Source: Bacillota bacterium (GTDB lineage Bacteria > Bacillota > Clostridia > Lachnospirales > Lachnospiraceae). From it: a stretch of DNA of 64,000 nt. The translations under genes were made by a program, and so were the position numbers. The notes beneath the pieces were generated by a model that saw only the letters and a program-made list of their open reading frames with translations, did not search any database and had not been told where the DNA came from. Shown here piece after piece: positions 33,716-43,081 of this stretch (within the stretch, counting starts at the first letter, position 1; every line of letters starts with the position of its first letter). The stretch lies in contig JAEZZQ010000015.1 in NCBI GenBank assembly GCA_023442465.1, positions 558,001-622,000 of the forward strand, written 5' to 3'.

Positions 33716-33740
33716 TATGCTCTTTTATTTTGTTTGTCAA
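33712..33740 (-). promoter_or_regulatory. Consensus promoter of the MarR/ABC operon
   Basis: Minus-strand TTGACA (33740-33735), exact 17-bp spacer, TATATT (33717-33712). Its strength and overlap with the operator imply tight repression in the absence of inducer. Confidence 0.88.
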
Positions 33741-33863
33741 TACCAAAACTAAATAAATTAAACTATTTATTTTCTCTCCGATATCTATCCATTCAAGCCT
33801 TCACAATGCTTTTTGAAGTTTAATCCCCTTCTCACTTTATACATCGTTACAAACTATAAGTTG

Positions 33864-34073
33864 TTACTGATGTTTTTTTATATATTCGCTCTTTACCACG
33901 TCGATAGTCTTCCCACCAATACCAATATTTTTATCCGGCAATTCTTTAATAGTTGTCATAAAAAATTCAGGTGGCACTTTCATAATTTCTGATGATACTT
34001 CTGTAAGCCGTTTGATTAACTGTTCTTTTTGTTCGTCTGATAACACTCCACCTTCAACTGTAATGTATGGCAT
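33864..34073 (-). CDS. 4-oxalocrotonate tautomerase family protein
   Basis: 69 residues, the typical size. The N-terminal Pro after Met removal (MPYITVEGG) is the catalytic base of the family. LSDEQKEQLIKRLTEVSSEIMKVPPEFFMTTIKELPDKNIGIGGKTIDVVK matches the beta-alpha-beta fold. These hexamers isomerise unsaturated keto acids; many chromosomal members have unknown substrates. It is apparently monocistronic, with GAAAGGAGAAGTATA before the ATG. Confidence 0.93.
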   Translation of the reverse strand: MPYITVEGGVLSDEQKEQLIKRLTEVSSEIMKVPPEFFMTTIKELPDKNIGIGGKTIDVVKSEYIKKHQ

Positions 34074-34404
34074 TATACTTCTCCTTTCAAATTTCTCTTC
34101 TCCTCTAAGCTGACTTACCCAACTGCCCTTTAGACAAACTTCTAATCTTTTGCCATATTGAAAAAGAGACTGAATTTCACTCTAAATAATCAGCTTAAAT
34201 ATATCTGTTAACTTATTAACTGTGAGAACACCGTCGGAGAAAATCTGGATAAAAAAATGATACAAACCATCCATTTTTCTATGGTATATTTTTTCTCATA
34301 ATCATTCTACCATAAACTTCGAAACTACGCAGGATGGAAAACCGAAAAAAGTAAACTTGAAGAAATAAACCGAATAAATCGGGTTATCACATCTATAAAA
34401 ACGA
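34074..34404. other. Gene-free interval upstream of the tautomerase gene
   Basis: AT-rich sequence between the tautomerase start and the terminator of the next operon. It must hold the tautomerase promoter. I see no open frame of note or clear repeat. Confidence 0.5.
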
Positions 34405-34450
34405 CAAAAAAAGGGCCAAAAATCGCTCAAAAATTAGCCATTTTTAGCCC
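34405..34450 (-). terminator. Terminator of the HD-GYP/kinase operon
   Basis: Arms GGGC...GCCC at 34413-34450 with long AAAAAT/ATTTTT inner pairing. On the minus strand a run of seven or eight T residues (34412-34405) follows. It lies about 110 nt past the stop of the HD-GYP gene. Confidence 0.85.
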
Positions 34451-34558
34451 CCTCAGACCACAACATTCTGTAGTCATATCTTGCTTTTTATCATCACAAT
34501 ACTGCGTCATTATCACTGGCTCCGCATGACATGAACGGTAATCTGTTTTACATCGTTC

Positions 34559-36112
34559 TTAAACGGTTATATCCTCATAATTATCAAAGAAGATATCCGC
34601 CAGCCTTCTGTCAAAATGCTGATCCCTATGCGATTCTATATATTCCAAGGCTTCTTTATGAGATGACGCTTCCTTATAAACTCTCTTATGGCACATAGCG
34701 TCATATACGTCGATAATCGCTAACATTCTGCTTATTTCAGGTATCTCCTCCCCTTTAAGCCCTCTCGGATATCCCGTACCATCGTATTTTTCATGGTGGC
34801 ACAGAGCTATTTCCGATGCCGTATGCAGAATCTCCAGATTGGACTTCGATAACATTTCATATCCCATCTTTGTGTGTTCCTTAATAATATTGAATTCTTC
34901 CTCCGTAAGTTTGCCGGGCTTTTTTAAGATGGAATCCGGCAGGCCTATCTTTCCTATATCATGAAGGATACTGGCCAGCTTGACCTTTTCACATTCTGCG
35001 GACGGATAACCGAGAATTCTCGCGAAATTATACATCATTTCGGATACCCTGTCCACATGTTCTCCTGTTTCATCGAAATGCTTTTCAGCTATCCCACCCA
35101 AAGTAACTATGATTTCCTTCTGTGCATTAAATATCATTTTGTTCAGAAGGTAGTTGTCCAGCGCCACAGAATAGTTAGAAAGAAAAAGCTTGATCAAATC
35201 AAAATTATAAAGTTCTTTGTCACCTTCAATAAAGATATAGTTATTCGGCGCCTCATTTGAGTTATTCCTAATGATAAACCCTTTTCCCACAAAAGTAATC
35301 TGGGAATTCTCGTCTTCGGCCGTCAGCATCCACTGATATATGGAAGAAAGCTCATCAATTTCCTTGATATTCCTGCCGATGTACCGAACATAGTTACCCG
35401 TAGCTGCCACAACGATGGGCGTGTTGCTTTGCTCCATAGTCACAAATCCATTATGCTTATATTCCTCGGTTTCCTCCCTGATATACATGATTCCTTCCGT
35501 CTCATAATAAAACCCGGATAAATGGTTCAAAATACTGGTCAGAAAGTCTGAAAGCGTATTGTGGGTAAAAAGGTTGGCACTTGTTTCAATAATTTTTTCC
35601 AGCCCTCTGCGGTATCTGTCCAGCCGGATAATATCGCGGTAGCCGCGCAGTGCCGTAAGCATGATCGTTTTAAGTCTGGCAACCGTAAGATCCGTCTTCA
35701 GACAATAGTCGTTGATATCATAGTCCTTGATGACCGTTTCTTCCGGCGCTTCTCCCGGCTGGCCCGTGCGCAGGATAATACGTGTCATCTGGTTTCTCAT
35801 TTCGTGTCTCAAATAGTTTATAATATGCAGTCCGGTACTATTCTTCTCCATGACCACATCCTGAAATAATACAGCAATATCCTTGTGCTGTTCGAAGGCT
35901 TTTATAGTCTCCGCCTCGCTGTATGCATCCAGGAATTCCAAAGTATGATTCTCGAACACAAAGTCTTTTAAGATCATTTTTGTTACATTATGTACCTCCG
36001 GTTCATCGTCCGATATCAAAACCTTGTAGCTGCCGTAAGTTTTTACATAATTTTCTTCCTTCTCATTCAGGAAATCATAATCCAGCTCAATATTGTCCCA
36101 TTCCTTTATCAT
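34559..36112 (-). CDS. Response regulator with REC, DUF3369-like and HD-GYP domains
   Basis: 517 residues. The receiver domain (about 25-150) has DD at 35-36 and phosphoacceptor Asp85 in VLFQDVVMEK. A central region (about 170-330) corresponds to the DUF3369 sensor-like domain. The C-terminal HD-GYP phosphodiesterase carries LASILHDIGKIGLPDSIL (metal-binding HD), an HTKMGYEML block, and HHEKYDGTGYPRGLKGEEIP. It should hydrolyse cyclic di-GMP, or a related dinucleotide, when phosphorylated by the kinase encoded immediately upstream. The genes overlap by 26 nt, implying tight coupling. The start at 36112 lies in AAAAGACATATG context. Confidence 0.95.
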   Translation of the reverse strand: MIKEWDNIELDYDFLNEKEENYVKTYGSYKVLISDDEPEVHNVTKMILKDFVFENHTLEFLDAYSEAETIKAFEQHKDIAVLFQDVVMEKNSTGLHIINYLRHEMRNQMTRIILRTGQPGEAPEETVIKDYDINDYCLKTDLTVARLKTIMLTALRGYRDIIRLDRYRRGLEKIIETSANLFTHNTLSDFLTSILNHLSGFYYETEGIMYIREETEEYKHNGFVTMEQSNTPIVVAATGNYVRYIGRNIKEIDELSSIYQWMLTAEDENSQITFVGKGFIIRNNSNEAPNNYIFIEGDKELYNFDLIKLFLSNYSVALDNYLLNKMIFNAQKEIIVTLGGIAEKHFDETGEHVDRVSEMMYNFARILGYPSAECEKVKLASILHDIGKIGLPDSILKKPGKLTEEEFNIIKEHTKMGYEMLSKSNLEILHTASEIALCHHEKYDGTGYPRGLKGEEIPEISRMLAIIDVYDAMCHKRVYKEASSHKEALEYIESHRDQHFDRRLADIFFDNYEDITV

Positions 36113-38582
36113 ATGTCTTTTCCTCCAAAACGACCGGAACTTTTATACAGAACAAAGTCCCCTTATCCAGCGTGCTTTCACACGTAATCTTTCCTCCCAA
36201 TTGTGCGGTTACAATATTGTATACAATACTCAGGCCAAGTCCGCTGCCCCCTCCGCTCCTGTTTGTAGTAAAAAAGGGATCGAAAATCTTATCCAAATTT
36301 TCCTTTTTGATTCCTTTCCCGTTATCTGAATACTGCATCGTAATATCATGTTCATCCGCCCAAACGGCAATTTTAATTATGCCCCCCTTATCAGAAAATG
36401 CATGAATAATGGAATTCATAATCAGATTTGTAAATATTTGAGAATATGCACCGGGATAACTATTTATCCAAAGTGCTTCATCGCATTCAATATCAATCTG
36501 TATTCCGGTATTTTTATACTCATGCTTGAGGTTGATCAAAAGGTTGTTCAAAAATTCATTAAAATTAAAGCTTACCTTTTGCTCGTTGCTTTGATTTACC
36601 GCCATCTGCTTAAAGCTTTTCACTAATTCGGCGGCTCTTTTCAAATTATTATTCAATATGAATGAGGTCTCGCTCATACTGTCAATATATTTAATAAACT
36701 CACCTTTTGTCATTTGCCCTTCCAGAAGCAGCTTCTGCCCGTGCTTATTCGTCTCTTCCATATAGGAGGCTGCGGATACCGCCACTCCCAGAGGCGTATT
36801 TATTTCATGTGCTACACCCGAAACAAGGCTTCCGAGAGAGGCAAACTTCTCCATCTCAATGATTTCCTTCATCGCTCTGTTTAACTCTGATGTTTTTTCT
36901 TCTACAAGCTCCTGCAGCCTTTCCTTTTCCTTCTCATGAAGATATTTGATTTCCTTTTGTGCCTTGTCCAGCTCAGTTATGTCCGTTGTACTGCCCAGAA
37001 TTCTAAGTAATCCGCCGTCTTCACTCAATAACGGAATGAAATCTATGATGTAAACCCTCTGGTTTCTATCTTTATCGAAAAAACGATGCCGGAAGGAAAC
37101 ATGCTCCTTACTTTCTTTTATCTGTTTAAATATCTTCTCAAAATAATCTATCTCTTGCTGTTCTCTAAACAATGCGCTAAAATGCTTGCCGATAATGTCC
37201 GCTCTATCCAATCCCAGTACCGATTCAAAAACATTATTTACCGACAGTATACTTCCGTCGGACGCTATACTGAAAATAGCGTTGCCTACATTTTCAATCA
37301 GCGTCCTGTATTCTTCTTCCTTTCGTTTTATTTTATCAATATATTCCCTCAGCTTATCCGACATCTTGTTAAATGCCGACAGCAATTCGGAACTTTCCTT
37401 TATCACTGTTTTTTTGCTTTGGATATATATTCCGTATTTGCCCTCCGCTATTTCGGAAGCCCCTTTAATACTCTTGGTAATGGGGACGATGACCGAATTG
37501 ATAAGCAGAATCCCTGCAATACTTCCTATGATGGTTATTAACAATCCGAGTATGACAAGAGAAGTCTGGTTTGACTTCATGTTTCCCATCAGTTCCGTTT
37601 CCGGAAGGAGTATTACCACTTTCCAATCGAGGCTTCCCAACTCCTTTACTTGGGATACATGCATAAAGTTAACCTCGCCGTTTATTTCTTTCCGGACAAC
37701 TTCATCCGGCAGTGTATCAAGCGCTCCAAAATATTCAGCACTTTCTCTGATAGCCGCCAGATTGCTCTCCGTCGCATTTATGAGGTCCGCAGATTCACCA
37801 CCCGCCTCCGTCTCACGGATATCTTCCACAGACTGCGCGATAAGCTTCCAATCCTTATCGACAATATAAACAATGCCTTCATTATCAGAAAATTGGCTTT
37901 CCAAATAATCATTCAAGCTATCTAAGGAGACATCGTAGCTCATAGCCCCGGTAAAATCCCCGGCTTCATCATAAACACCAACCAGTGCAGAAATGGTTGC
38001 CCTTTTTTTCTCATCGTAATTCGTATAAACATCGGACCATTTCTCTTGCGTGGAGGCCTTGGTTTGCGTATACCAAGGGCGTTGCTTGAGGTCATATTCG
38101 TCAAATGCGGAAATTTCATCGGAATATGTATCCGTTCCCTCATATATGACAAGCCTATCATCTGTACGCTTATCCTTCAGCATAAGATTATAGCTTTGAT
38201 CACTGTTTAGCCTGATACCCACATAATTTCCGTTCTCATCCCCATAAGATATTGCCGATATCTGCGGCAAGGAAAAATCCAGAGTATTGTAAATGCCCAT
38301 TTCGTACTCTTGAATTTCTTCTAAATCCTCCTGCCCGAAAAGCTTTTCCCGGGAAATGTATGAGGCTGATAATTCCGCAAGCATATAAGGGTTCTGGAGC
38401 AAAGTCTTTATCTTGTTTTCTATCATCGTGCTCATGATCTGAGTAAAACTCTCCCCTTGCTTTTCCGCTAACCTGTCATAATCGTAATTCCAAAGAATTG
38501 CGAAAGTGCACACTACAACCAGTACTATTACAGTGAAAGGAACTAATATTGCCTGTCGTAAGCTGAGCTTCTTTTTTCCCAT
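36087..38582 (-). CDS. Membrane sensor histidine kinase with Cache, HAMP and PAS domains
   Basis: 831 residues from the ATG at 38582, preceded by CAGGAGGAGAT; the frame is open to 38642 but without a site. The first membrane helix (about 10-34) is followed by a large dCache-type extracytoplasmic domain (about 35-310, with YVGIRLNSDQ, YTQTKASTQEKWSDVY, SYDVSLDSL). A second helix (about 322-345), HAMP (345-400) and PAS (about 415-530) follow. The phosphoacceptor is in LGSLVSGVAHEINTPLGVAVS. The ATPase part has YSQIFTNLIMNSIIHAF, DNGKGIKKENLDKIFDPFFTT and GGSGLGLSIVYNIV. It likely phosphorylates the HD-GYP regulator downstream, linking an outside small-molecule signal to c-di-GMP turnover. Confidence 0.95.
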   Translation of the reverse strand: MGKKKLSLRQAILVPFTVIVLVVVCTFAILWNYDYDRLAEKQGESFTQIMSTMIENKIKTLLQNPYMLAELSASYISREKLFGQEDLEEIQEYEMGIYNTLDFSLPQISAISYGDENGNYVGIRLNSDQSYNLMLKDKRTDDRLVIYEGTDTYSDEISAFDEYDLKQRPWYTQTKASTQEKWSDVYTNYDEKKRATISALVGVYDEAGDFTGAMSYDVSLDSLNDYLESQFSDNEGIVYIVDKDWKLIAQSVEDIRETEAGGESADLINATESNLAAIRESAEYFGALDTLPDEVVRKEINGEVNFMHVSQVKELGSLDWKVVILLPETELMGNMKSNQTSLVILGLLITIIGSIAGILLINSVIVPITKSIKGASEIAEGKYGIYIQSKKTVIKESSELLSAFNKMSDKLREYIDKIKRKEEEYRTLIENVGNAIFSIASDGSILSVNNVFESVLGLDRADIIGKHFSALFREQQEIDYFEKIFKQIKESKEHVSFRHRFFDKDRNQRVYIIDFIPLLSEDGGLLRILGSTTDITELDKAQKEIKYLHEKEKERLQELVEEKTSELNRAMKEIIEMEKFASLGSLVSGVAHEINTPLGVAVSAASYMEETNKHGQKLLLEGQMTKGEFIKYIDSMSETSFILNNNLKRAAELVKSFKQMAVNQSNEQKVSFNFNEFLNNLLINLKHEYKNTGIQIDIECDEALWINSYPGAYSQIFTNLIMNSIIHAFSDKGGIIKIAVWADEHDITMQYSDNGKGIKKENLDKIFDPFFTTNRSGGGSGLGLSIVYNIVTAQLGGKITCESTLDKGTLFCIKVPVVLEEKTYDKGMGQY

Positions 38583-38912
38583 ATCTCCTCCTGACACACG
38601 TAAAAGTGCAAATAGAGAGGTTTCTCTGACGGTAGTTGCCATAATTTATATCATTATACCAGAAATAATACGCTTTTCACAAGAAGTTGTTAAATAATTC
38701 TTGCTATTATAGCAAATAAGATAGAAAAAAGATGCATAAAAACAAAAATGTGTACCAAAAAGAATAAATGAAACACCAATAGTTTGTGGAACATGATATT
38801 GACCCAGGACTTTTTATAACTAATCCACTACGCTGAAAAAAAACGCCTGCTGTGAAATTTCGTTTTCTGTCAGAAAGGATAAATTTTAGCCGGATTCCGT
38901 ATAGGAACAACA

Positions 38913-38938
38913 AAACCCCCAGCGTACCGAGGGTTTTA
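38913..38938 (-). terminator. Terminator of the nitroreductase gene
   Basis: AAAACCC (38913-38919) pairs with GGGTTTT (38932-38938), with GC-rich inner bases. It lies about 60 nt beyond the stop at 39000. The interval 38583-38912 otherwise shows no convincing gene. Confidence 0.7.
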
Positions 38939-38999
38939 GTCAAGTTTTGCATCTGAATATCAAAATCTCAGAGAACATCCTTTTCCTATCTGTTATTAT

Positions 39000-39707
39000 T
39001 TATTCTAAATGAAAGATACCTCCATTTCCAAACTCAAACTTCCCTTTTGCTTCTATGTCGAAATGTTTCTTCGCGATTCCTAAATCAACCATATCCATCG
39101 AATAGTCATCCGCAATTTGAGCGCTTAAGACATTGTTCTGATACTTAAATATTACTTTTTGTGTATTTTTAGCACTTGGAGCAAATAGCACAGCTTTCAT
39201 TCCGTTTTGTACCCATTGAGGCAAAGGTTGATCGCTTATGATTCGTTCTTCCATACTCTTTACTTTTCTATGTGTGGCTGACCGCACCATTTTTTCTTTT
39301 AGTGAGGGGGCTTCCACTTTACCTACTACTACAACACAAACCAATTCTTCCCCGTTATCAACAGGTAATTCATCCTTATCAAAGGAGCCTCCTACCCAGC
39401 AGGTTCCCAGACCTAAATCAGTTATGGCAAGAACTAAATCTTCTCCGTAATATCCGATCTTTTCCTTCAAGTCTTTGTCGTCTCTCTTGCCTTTCATCAA
39501 TATAAGGGAACGTACATTGGTAAATAACCCATAGCTTTTTCTCAACTTCTCAAAGGCACCGCTTCCATTCTCCATGAATGCCATTGTTAAACGGGATTCT
39601 TCATTTAGTTGCTGAATAAGAGAAATGATATTTTCTTTTTCCCGGTTTGTAATCGGTTCCTTTTCAAACTTTCTCCGTGAAACTCTGTTTTCTATTGCAC
39701 TGCGCAT
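39000..39707 (-). CDS. Nitroreductase-family protein (putative TM nitroreductase type)
   Basis: 235 residues. The N-terminal SAIENRVSRRKFEKEPIT is the FMN-binding signature (RxSxRxF) of the nitroreductase superfamily. Later blocks YGEDLVLAITDLGLGTCWVGGSF and GMKAVLFAPSAKNTQKVIFKY fit the duplicated half-domain type found in clostridia. It probably reduces nitro or enone compounds with NAD(P)H; the substrate is unknown. The ArsR-type regulator gene 180 bp upstream on the same strand may control it. The start at 39707 has GGGAGGTAATCTC upstream. Confidence 0.88.
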   Translation of the reverse strand: MRSAIENRVSRRKFEKEPITNREKENIISLIQQLNEESRLTMAFMENGSGAFEKLRKSYGLFTNVRSLILMKGKRDDKDLKEKIGYYGEDLVLAITDLGLGTCWVGGSFDKDELPVDNGEELVCVVVVGKVEAPSLKEKMVRSATHRKVKSMEERIISDQPLPQWVQNGMKAVLFAPSAKNTQKVIFKYQNNVLSAQIADDYSMDMVDLGIAKKHFDIEAKGKFEFGNGGIFHLE

Positions 39708-39889
39708 GAGATTACCTCCCGTTATTCCTATATATTTTCCTTAATATTTGCTTTTGTCTCCATTCAATCTCAGCTTTTTTCCGTGGATCGTCCGCATATA
39801 TTTTTCATCACCATGTGAATCTTTCTCTATCTATGGACGGACATAGTAAATTGCAATTAATACTGTCTGTTAATAAATATGTTTTAATT

Positions 39890-40228
39890 TTACTGGCAAA
39901 ACTCTTTCAACAAATTTTCAATATCTATAACTAATTTTTTCAGTATATTTAATTTCGCAGAAACATTGATATGATAAAAGTTTTTAGTCCCCTCCTCTCG
40001 CATTTTTACAATTCCTATATCTTTCAATATTTTCAATTGATGTGATACGGCAGGGCGGGAAAGGTGTGTTTTTGCCGTAATTTCACCAACACGCATTCCG
40101 CTTTCGCAATCGGATTCCATTAAAACCAAAAGTATTATCTGACGTGTTTCATCACCGATCGCTGTTAAAATTGATTGTGCATTTTTAAAATCTTCTTGTA
40201 TCGTTTCTATTTGTTCTCTTTTATTCAT
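39890..40228 (-). CDS. ArsR-family winged-helix regulator
   Basis: 112 residues from the ATG at 40228 with AAGGTATTAATT upstream; the in-frame start at 40282 lacks a site. AQSILTAIGDETRQIILLVLMES begins the domain, and the recognition helix lies in THLSRPAVSHQLKILKDIGIVKMREEGTKNFYHI. No metal-binding ELCVCDL motif is visible, so it probably senses something other than arsenite or zinc through this site. It lies next to the nitroreductase gene on the same strand, a common pairing in which the regulator controls the reductase. Confidence 0.9.
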   Translation of the reverse strand: MNKREQIETIQEDFKNAQSILTAIGDETRQIILLVLMESDCESGMRVGEITAKTHLSRPAVSHQLKILKDIGIVKMREEGTKNFYHINVSAKLNILKKLVIDIENLLKEFCQ

Positions 40229-40282
40229 AATTAATACCTTGCCCTTCGTTCCCGGTCTTTTTAGTTCATTGGTTCGCACCAA

Positions 40283-40932
40283 TAAACATCTGAATTTATA
40301 ATACCCTTACAAAAGAAAAAATACAACATTGAGAAAGCAAAACGAGACAAACTTTTTTCTTCTGCTCAAATATAGAAAAACAGTTCACGAATCCTGATTC
40401 TCCATCAGACTCTATCCATTTCCACATTTACAGGCTTAATATTTCTCAATGATAAGAATATATCATTTTCTCTAGTCAACACCATATACGGATTGAATAA
40501 TCGATCCCCTTTCACATAATATTGCTTATTGTATTTTTAGAGAATCATACAAACTCCTGCCCGAAACCAATAGCTCCCTAACATCTCATTATTTTTTATC
40601 CTAAGGTCAGCATTTTCATGATTTTCAACCGATAAATGCGGTGTACGTAATATAAAAATCCCCAGCTCTATAACAGAAATTGCTATTCGTATAATCCCTT
40701 CCTCTATCAGATTATTTACTGGTCATTTTTAATACTTACTACTTATCTGATAATGCTTTACTCCAGCTTCCTTTCCAGTATGAACAGAACACCCGTAAGA
40801 ACATCATGCTGATTCATGGAATCTATTTTGTGTGTTTCACTTATCACATAAACCATCCACGTTCAGATATAGCGTCAAGATAAGTTCTAATCGAAGAACT
40901 CCTCTATCAGCTTATTGGATATTTCCTTTGAA
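40283..40932. other. Gene-free interval with weak coding relics
   Basis: AT-rich, no long open frame. On the minus strand around 40765-40860 a short frame reads VYVISETHKIDSMNQHDVLTGVL before ending, faintly like the start of a GGDEF domain (DxLTGxxN). A few stop-bound fragments follow. This may be a decayed signalling gene, but the support is weak. Confidence 0.3.
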
Positions 40933-40969
40933 AAAGCACCCTTAAACCTTTTGAATTTAAGAGTGCTTT
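40933..40969 (-). terminator. Terminator of the 41025-41582 gene
   Basis: Near-perfect 14-bp stem: AAAGCACCCTTAAA (40933-40946) with TTTAAGAGTGCTTT (40956-40969). It lies 56 nt past the minus-strand stop and is followed by TTCAAAGG rather than a T run. Confidence 0.7.
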
Positions 40970-41024
40970 GAAATATAGCAAACTATACCGCTTTAAAACC
41001 TTATAAATTTACCGCTGCCTTCAA

Positions 41025-41582
41025 TTAAAGAGAACCAATCAAAGAACAGTTACTGTTGAACATAGACCCCTGATCATATCCCAAATCAACAAACGCATTA
41101 TCTCCTGCAACAATTTCTGCATAAGAGCCTGTTCCCACTCCTGTTTCTAAGTATTTAACAGCAAGCCACTCGGGATGGTTTAAACCTGATGTAGATGATT
41201 CACAAAGAATTCTTCTATCTTTATAGGCTTTCTTTCCGGAAATGGTATTGCCGTTACGATCATAAAGATCTTCCTCGCGGCGCATCTTGAATCCATAGTA
41301 AGTCTTTCCGTTCATTACCTTTGTGAAATTAGCCAGAGAAGCAATGTTGGTTTCAAACACTTTTGCCGACTGTGCCCCTGATATCCAGCCGCTTTTCTTC
41401 GTACCGCCACTTCCCCGGAATATGACCGCCTGGATATAGTATCCGGAAGCGCTGCTCCCACTCCATTCCTCAACCCAAGTGAACATTTCATTATTGTACA
41501 ATGTTCCTATTTGTTTCGTCCCGGCATTGCTTTCATATATTGCGTGCTGCGCTCCTGACCTGTTTACTTTTACAATTCCCAT
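41025..41582 (-). CDS. Unknown protein co-regulated with the DUF1906 protein
   Basis: 185 residues, no signal peptide or membrane helix. It has a beta-rich pattern: IVKVNRSGAQHAIYESNAGTKQIGTLYNNEMFTWVEEW resembles an SH3-like domain of cell-wall proteins. SGWISGAQSAKVFETNIASLANFTKVMNGKTYYGFKMRREEDLYD follows. No family is recognised. Its promoter shares a TTTACA-17-TCTTTA motif and flanks with the promoter of the large peptidoglycan-binding protein at 44480-46912. A related extracellular or cell-wall function is therefore plausible (inference). AAAAGGAGAGGATACG precedes the start. Confidence 0.75.
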   Translation of the reverse strand: MGIVKVNRSGAQHAIYESNAGTKQIGTLYNNEMFTWVEEWSGSSASGYYIQAVIFRGSGGTKKSGWISGAQSAKVFETNIASLANFTKVMNGKTYYGFKMRREEDLYDRNGNTISGKKAYKDRRILCESSTSGLNHPEWLAVKYLETGVGTGSYAEIVAGDNAFVDLGYDQGSMFNSNCSLIGSL

Positions 41583-41632
41583 CGTATCCTCTCCTTTTTA
41601 TTTTATTTTAGATTCTGCAGATTCTATAAATA

Positions 41633-41661
41633 TAAAGAGAAGAGTTTTCTTCGATTGTAAA
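41633..41661 (-). promoter_or_regulatory. Shared-type promoter, copy A
   Basis: Minus-strand TTTACA (41661-41656), 17-bp spacer, TCTTTA (41638-41633), followed by TATTTATAG. The same elements with the same spacing precede the gene at 44480-46912 (46958-46986). The -10-like element is not a sigma-A consensus, so an alternative sigma factor is possible. Confidence 0.5.
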
Positions 41662-41670
41662 CTCATTTTT

Positions 41671-42639
41671 TTATTTTTCTATCTTCTTTGGACTTAAGGT
41701 ATATCCCTTCCCCCAGACATAAACATCTCCGTTAAAAGCTGTTGCATATGCTGCGTAATCTTCAAAGCGTACCTCTTTTATCTTTTCCATAAGCTTGAAG
41801 GGCTCAGAAACCACATACGTTGATACCGTCGGCATTCCATTTCCTTTTGTCCGGTTCCCGATTTCTCCATAAGAATTATCTCCCCATGTAAATAGCGTTC
41901 CGTCTTCTCTTATTGCTGCCGCCGTATAGGAATCACATGCAATATAACTTATCTTTTTCATAATCGGAACAAGCTCGCTGGAAAAAGGTGTTGCACCTGA
42001 ACCGTATCTTTCTCCACGAACCGGTTTTGCTGTTCCGTCTCCTAATTGTCCATTCGCATTATCGCCCAAACCGTACAGTATTCCATCTTGTTTTAAAATT
42101 AATATAAAGTTACTTCCGCCTACGGCATATTTCACATCCTCTGCAATGAGTACCGGCTCCGTAACAAAGCATTCGTGCGACCATCTATCCTTCCCTTCTA
42201 TGGATTGTCCCAGCTGTCCGCTGTCATTCTTCCCCATTCCATACAGCTCATTCTTATCGTTTAAATAAATGGTAAATCCGCCTATCGACAGATCTACATG
42301 TACAACATTTTCGGCAATCACAACAGGTTCTTCATGATATGTAACCGAGTCATCACTCGTACCGATTCCTAATTGACCATACTGATTCTCTCCACAGCCT
42401 TTCAGGATTCCATCTTGTATTTCATAATAGTTTCCACAATCTGCTTTTATTCCTGCACTTGTTTGGTATTCATTTTCAATTGCGGGCATTTGAACTTCTT
42501 CTGCCCATACTTTGGGTGTGCCTGTTTCTTCTTTCTCTTTATGTGAACATCCTGCCAAAGAGAATACGGCAAATGCCATAATGCACAGTGTTAGCTCGTT
42601 TATAATATTCCTTTTACTTTTTTGAATTTTTCCATACAC
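41671..42639 (-). CDS. RCC1-repeat lipoprotein
   Basis: 322 residues. Signal peptide with lipobox FSLAGC near residue 30, so it is anchored on the outer face of the membrane. The mature part consists of regulator-of-chromosome-condensation (beta-propeller) repeats: CGENQYGQLGIGTSDD, GMGKNDSGQLGQS, GLGDNANGQLGDGT, TWGDNSYGEIGNRT and a final VWGKGY. Five or six blades are visible, fewer than the seven of eukaryotic RCC1, so it may be incomplete or form a partial propeller. Bacterial members are of unknown role. The promoter region differs from those of its neighbours. Confidence 0.88.
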   Translation of the reverse strand: MYGKIQKSKRNIINELTLCIMAFAVFSLAGCSHKEKEETGTPKVWAEEVQMPAIENEYQTSAGIKADCGNYYEIQDGILKGCGENQYGQLGIGTSDDSVTYHEEPVVIAENVVHVDLSIGGFTIYLNDKNELYGMGKNDSGQLGQSIEGKDRWSHECFVTEPVLIAEDVKYAVGGSNFILILKQDGILYGLGDNANGQLGDGTAKPVRGERYGSGATPFSSELVPIMKKISYIACDSYTAAAIREDGTLFTWGDNSYGEIGNRTKGNGMPTVSTYVVSEPFKLMEKIKEVRFEDYAAYATAFNGDVYVWGKGYTLSPKKIEK

Positions 42640-43081
42640 ATTTAATTTCCCCTTTCACTTTTAAAAACAGTTTGTTATATGAATTATATCATTAATCGGA
42701 ATCATTGTCCCATCCTCTTCGGATAATCTTTCCTGTACCCGTTCAAAAAGATATTCTTTGATTAATGGCTGATAATATTTGCTTCCTAAGCTATTAAAAA
42801 AAAACTATTTTATATTTTTTATAATTATATCCGCCCTTAAATTTTATTTTTTATACGGAGAAAATTTAGCCTGCTATTTCTACATTTTCCCCACACTTTA
42901 GAAATAAACTCCGCCGATTAACAGAAGTTAGCTGACAGAGCTTTTTCTTTACCTTTTTAAGAATCAATACCTTATTCCGCTTTCTAGTATAGGATATTCT
43001 GATTACTGTTGAAACCTTTGCCTTTTAGGCGAATATATTCTTTTAAGCATTTTATTTTGAAGGACTCACAGGTAATCTCCT
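42640..43081. other. Gene-free interval, probably decayed BlaR1 3' part
   Basis: About 440 bp of AT-rich sequence directly downstream of the truncated BlaR1 gene. No frame longer than about 50 codons and no hairpin of note were seen. It may contain the lost C-terminal coding region in degraded form. Confidence 0.4.

Noticed and set aside
38707..38952. 81-codon minus-strand frame after the nitroreductase gene
   Set aside because: It begins at the nitroreductase terminator and reads through low-complexity AT-rich sequence, with no ribosome binding site.
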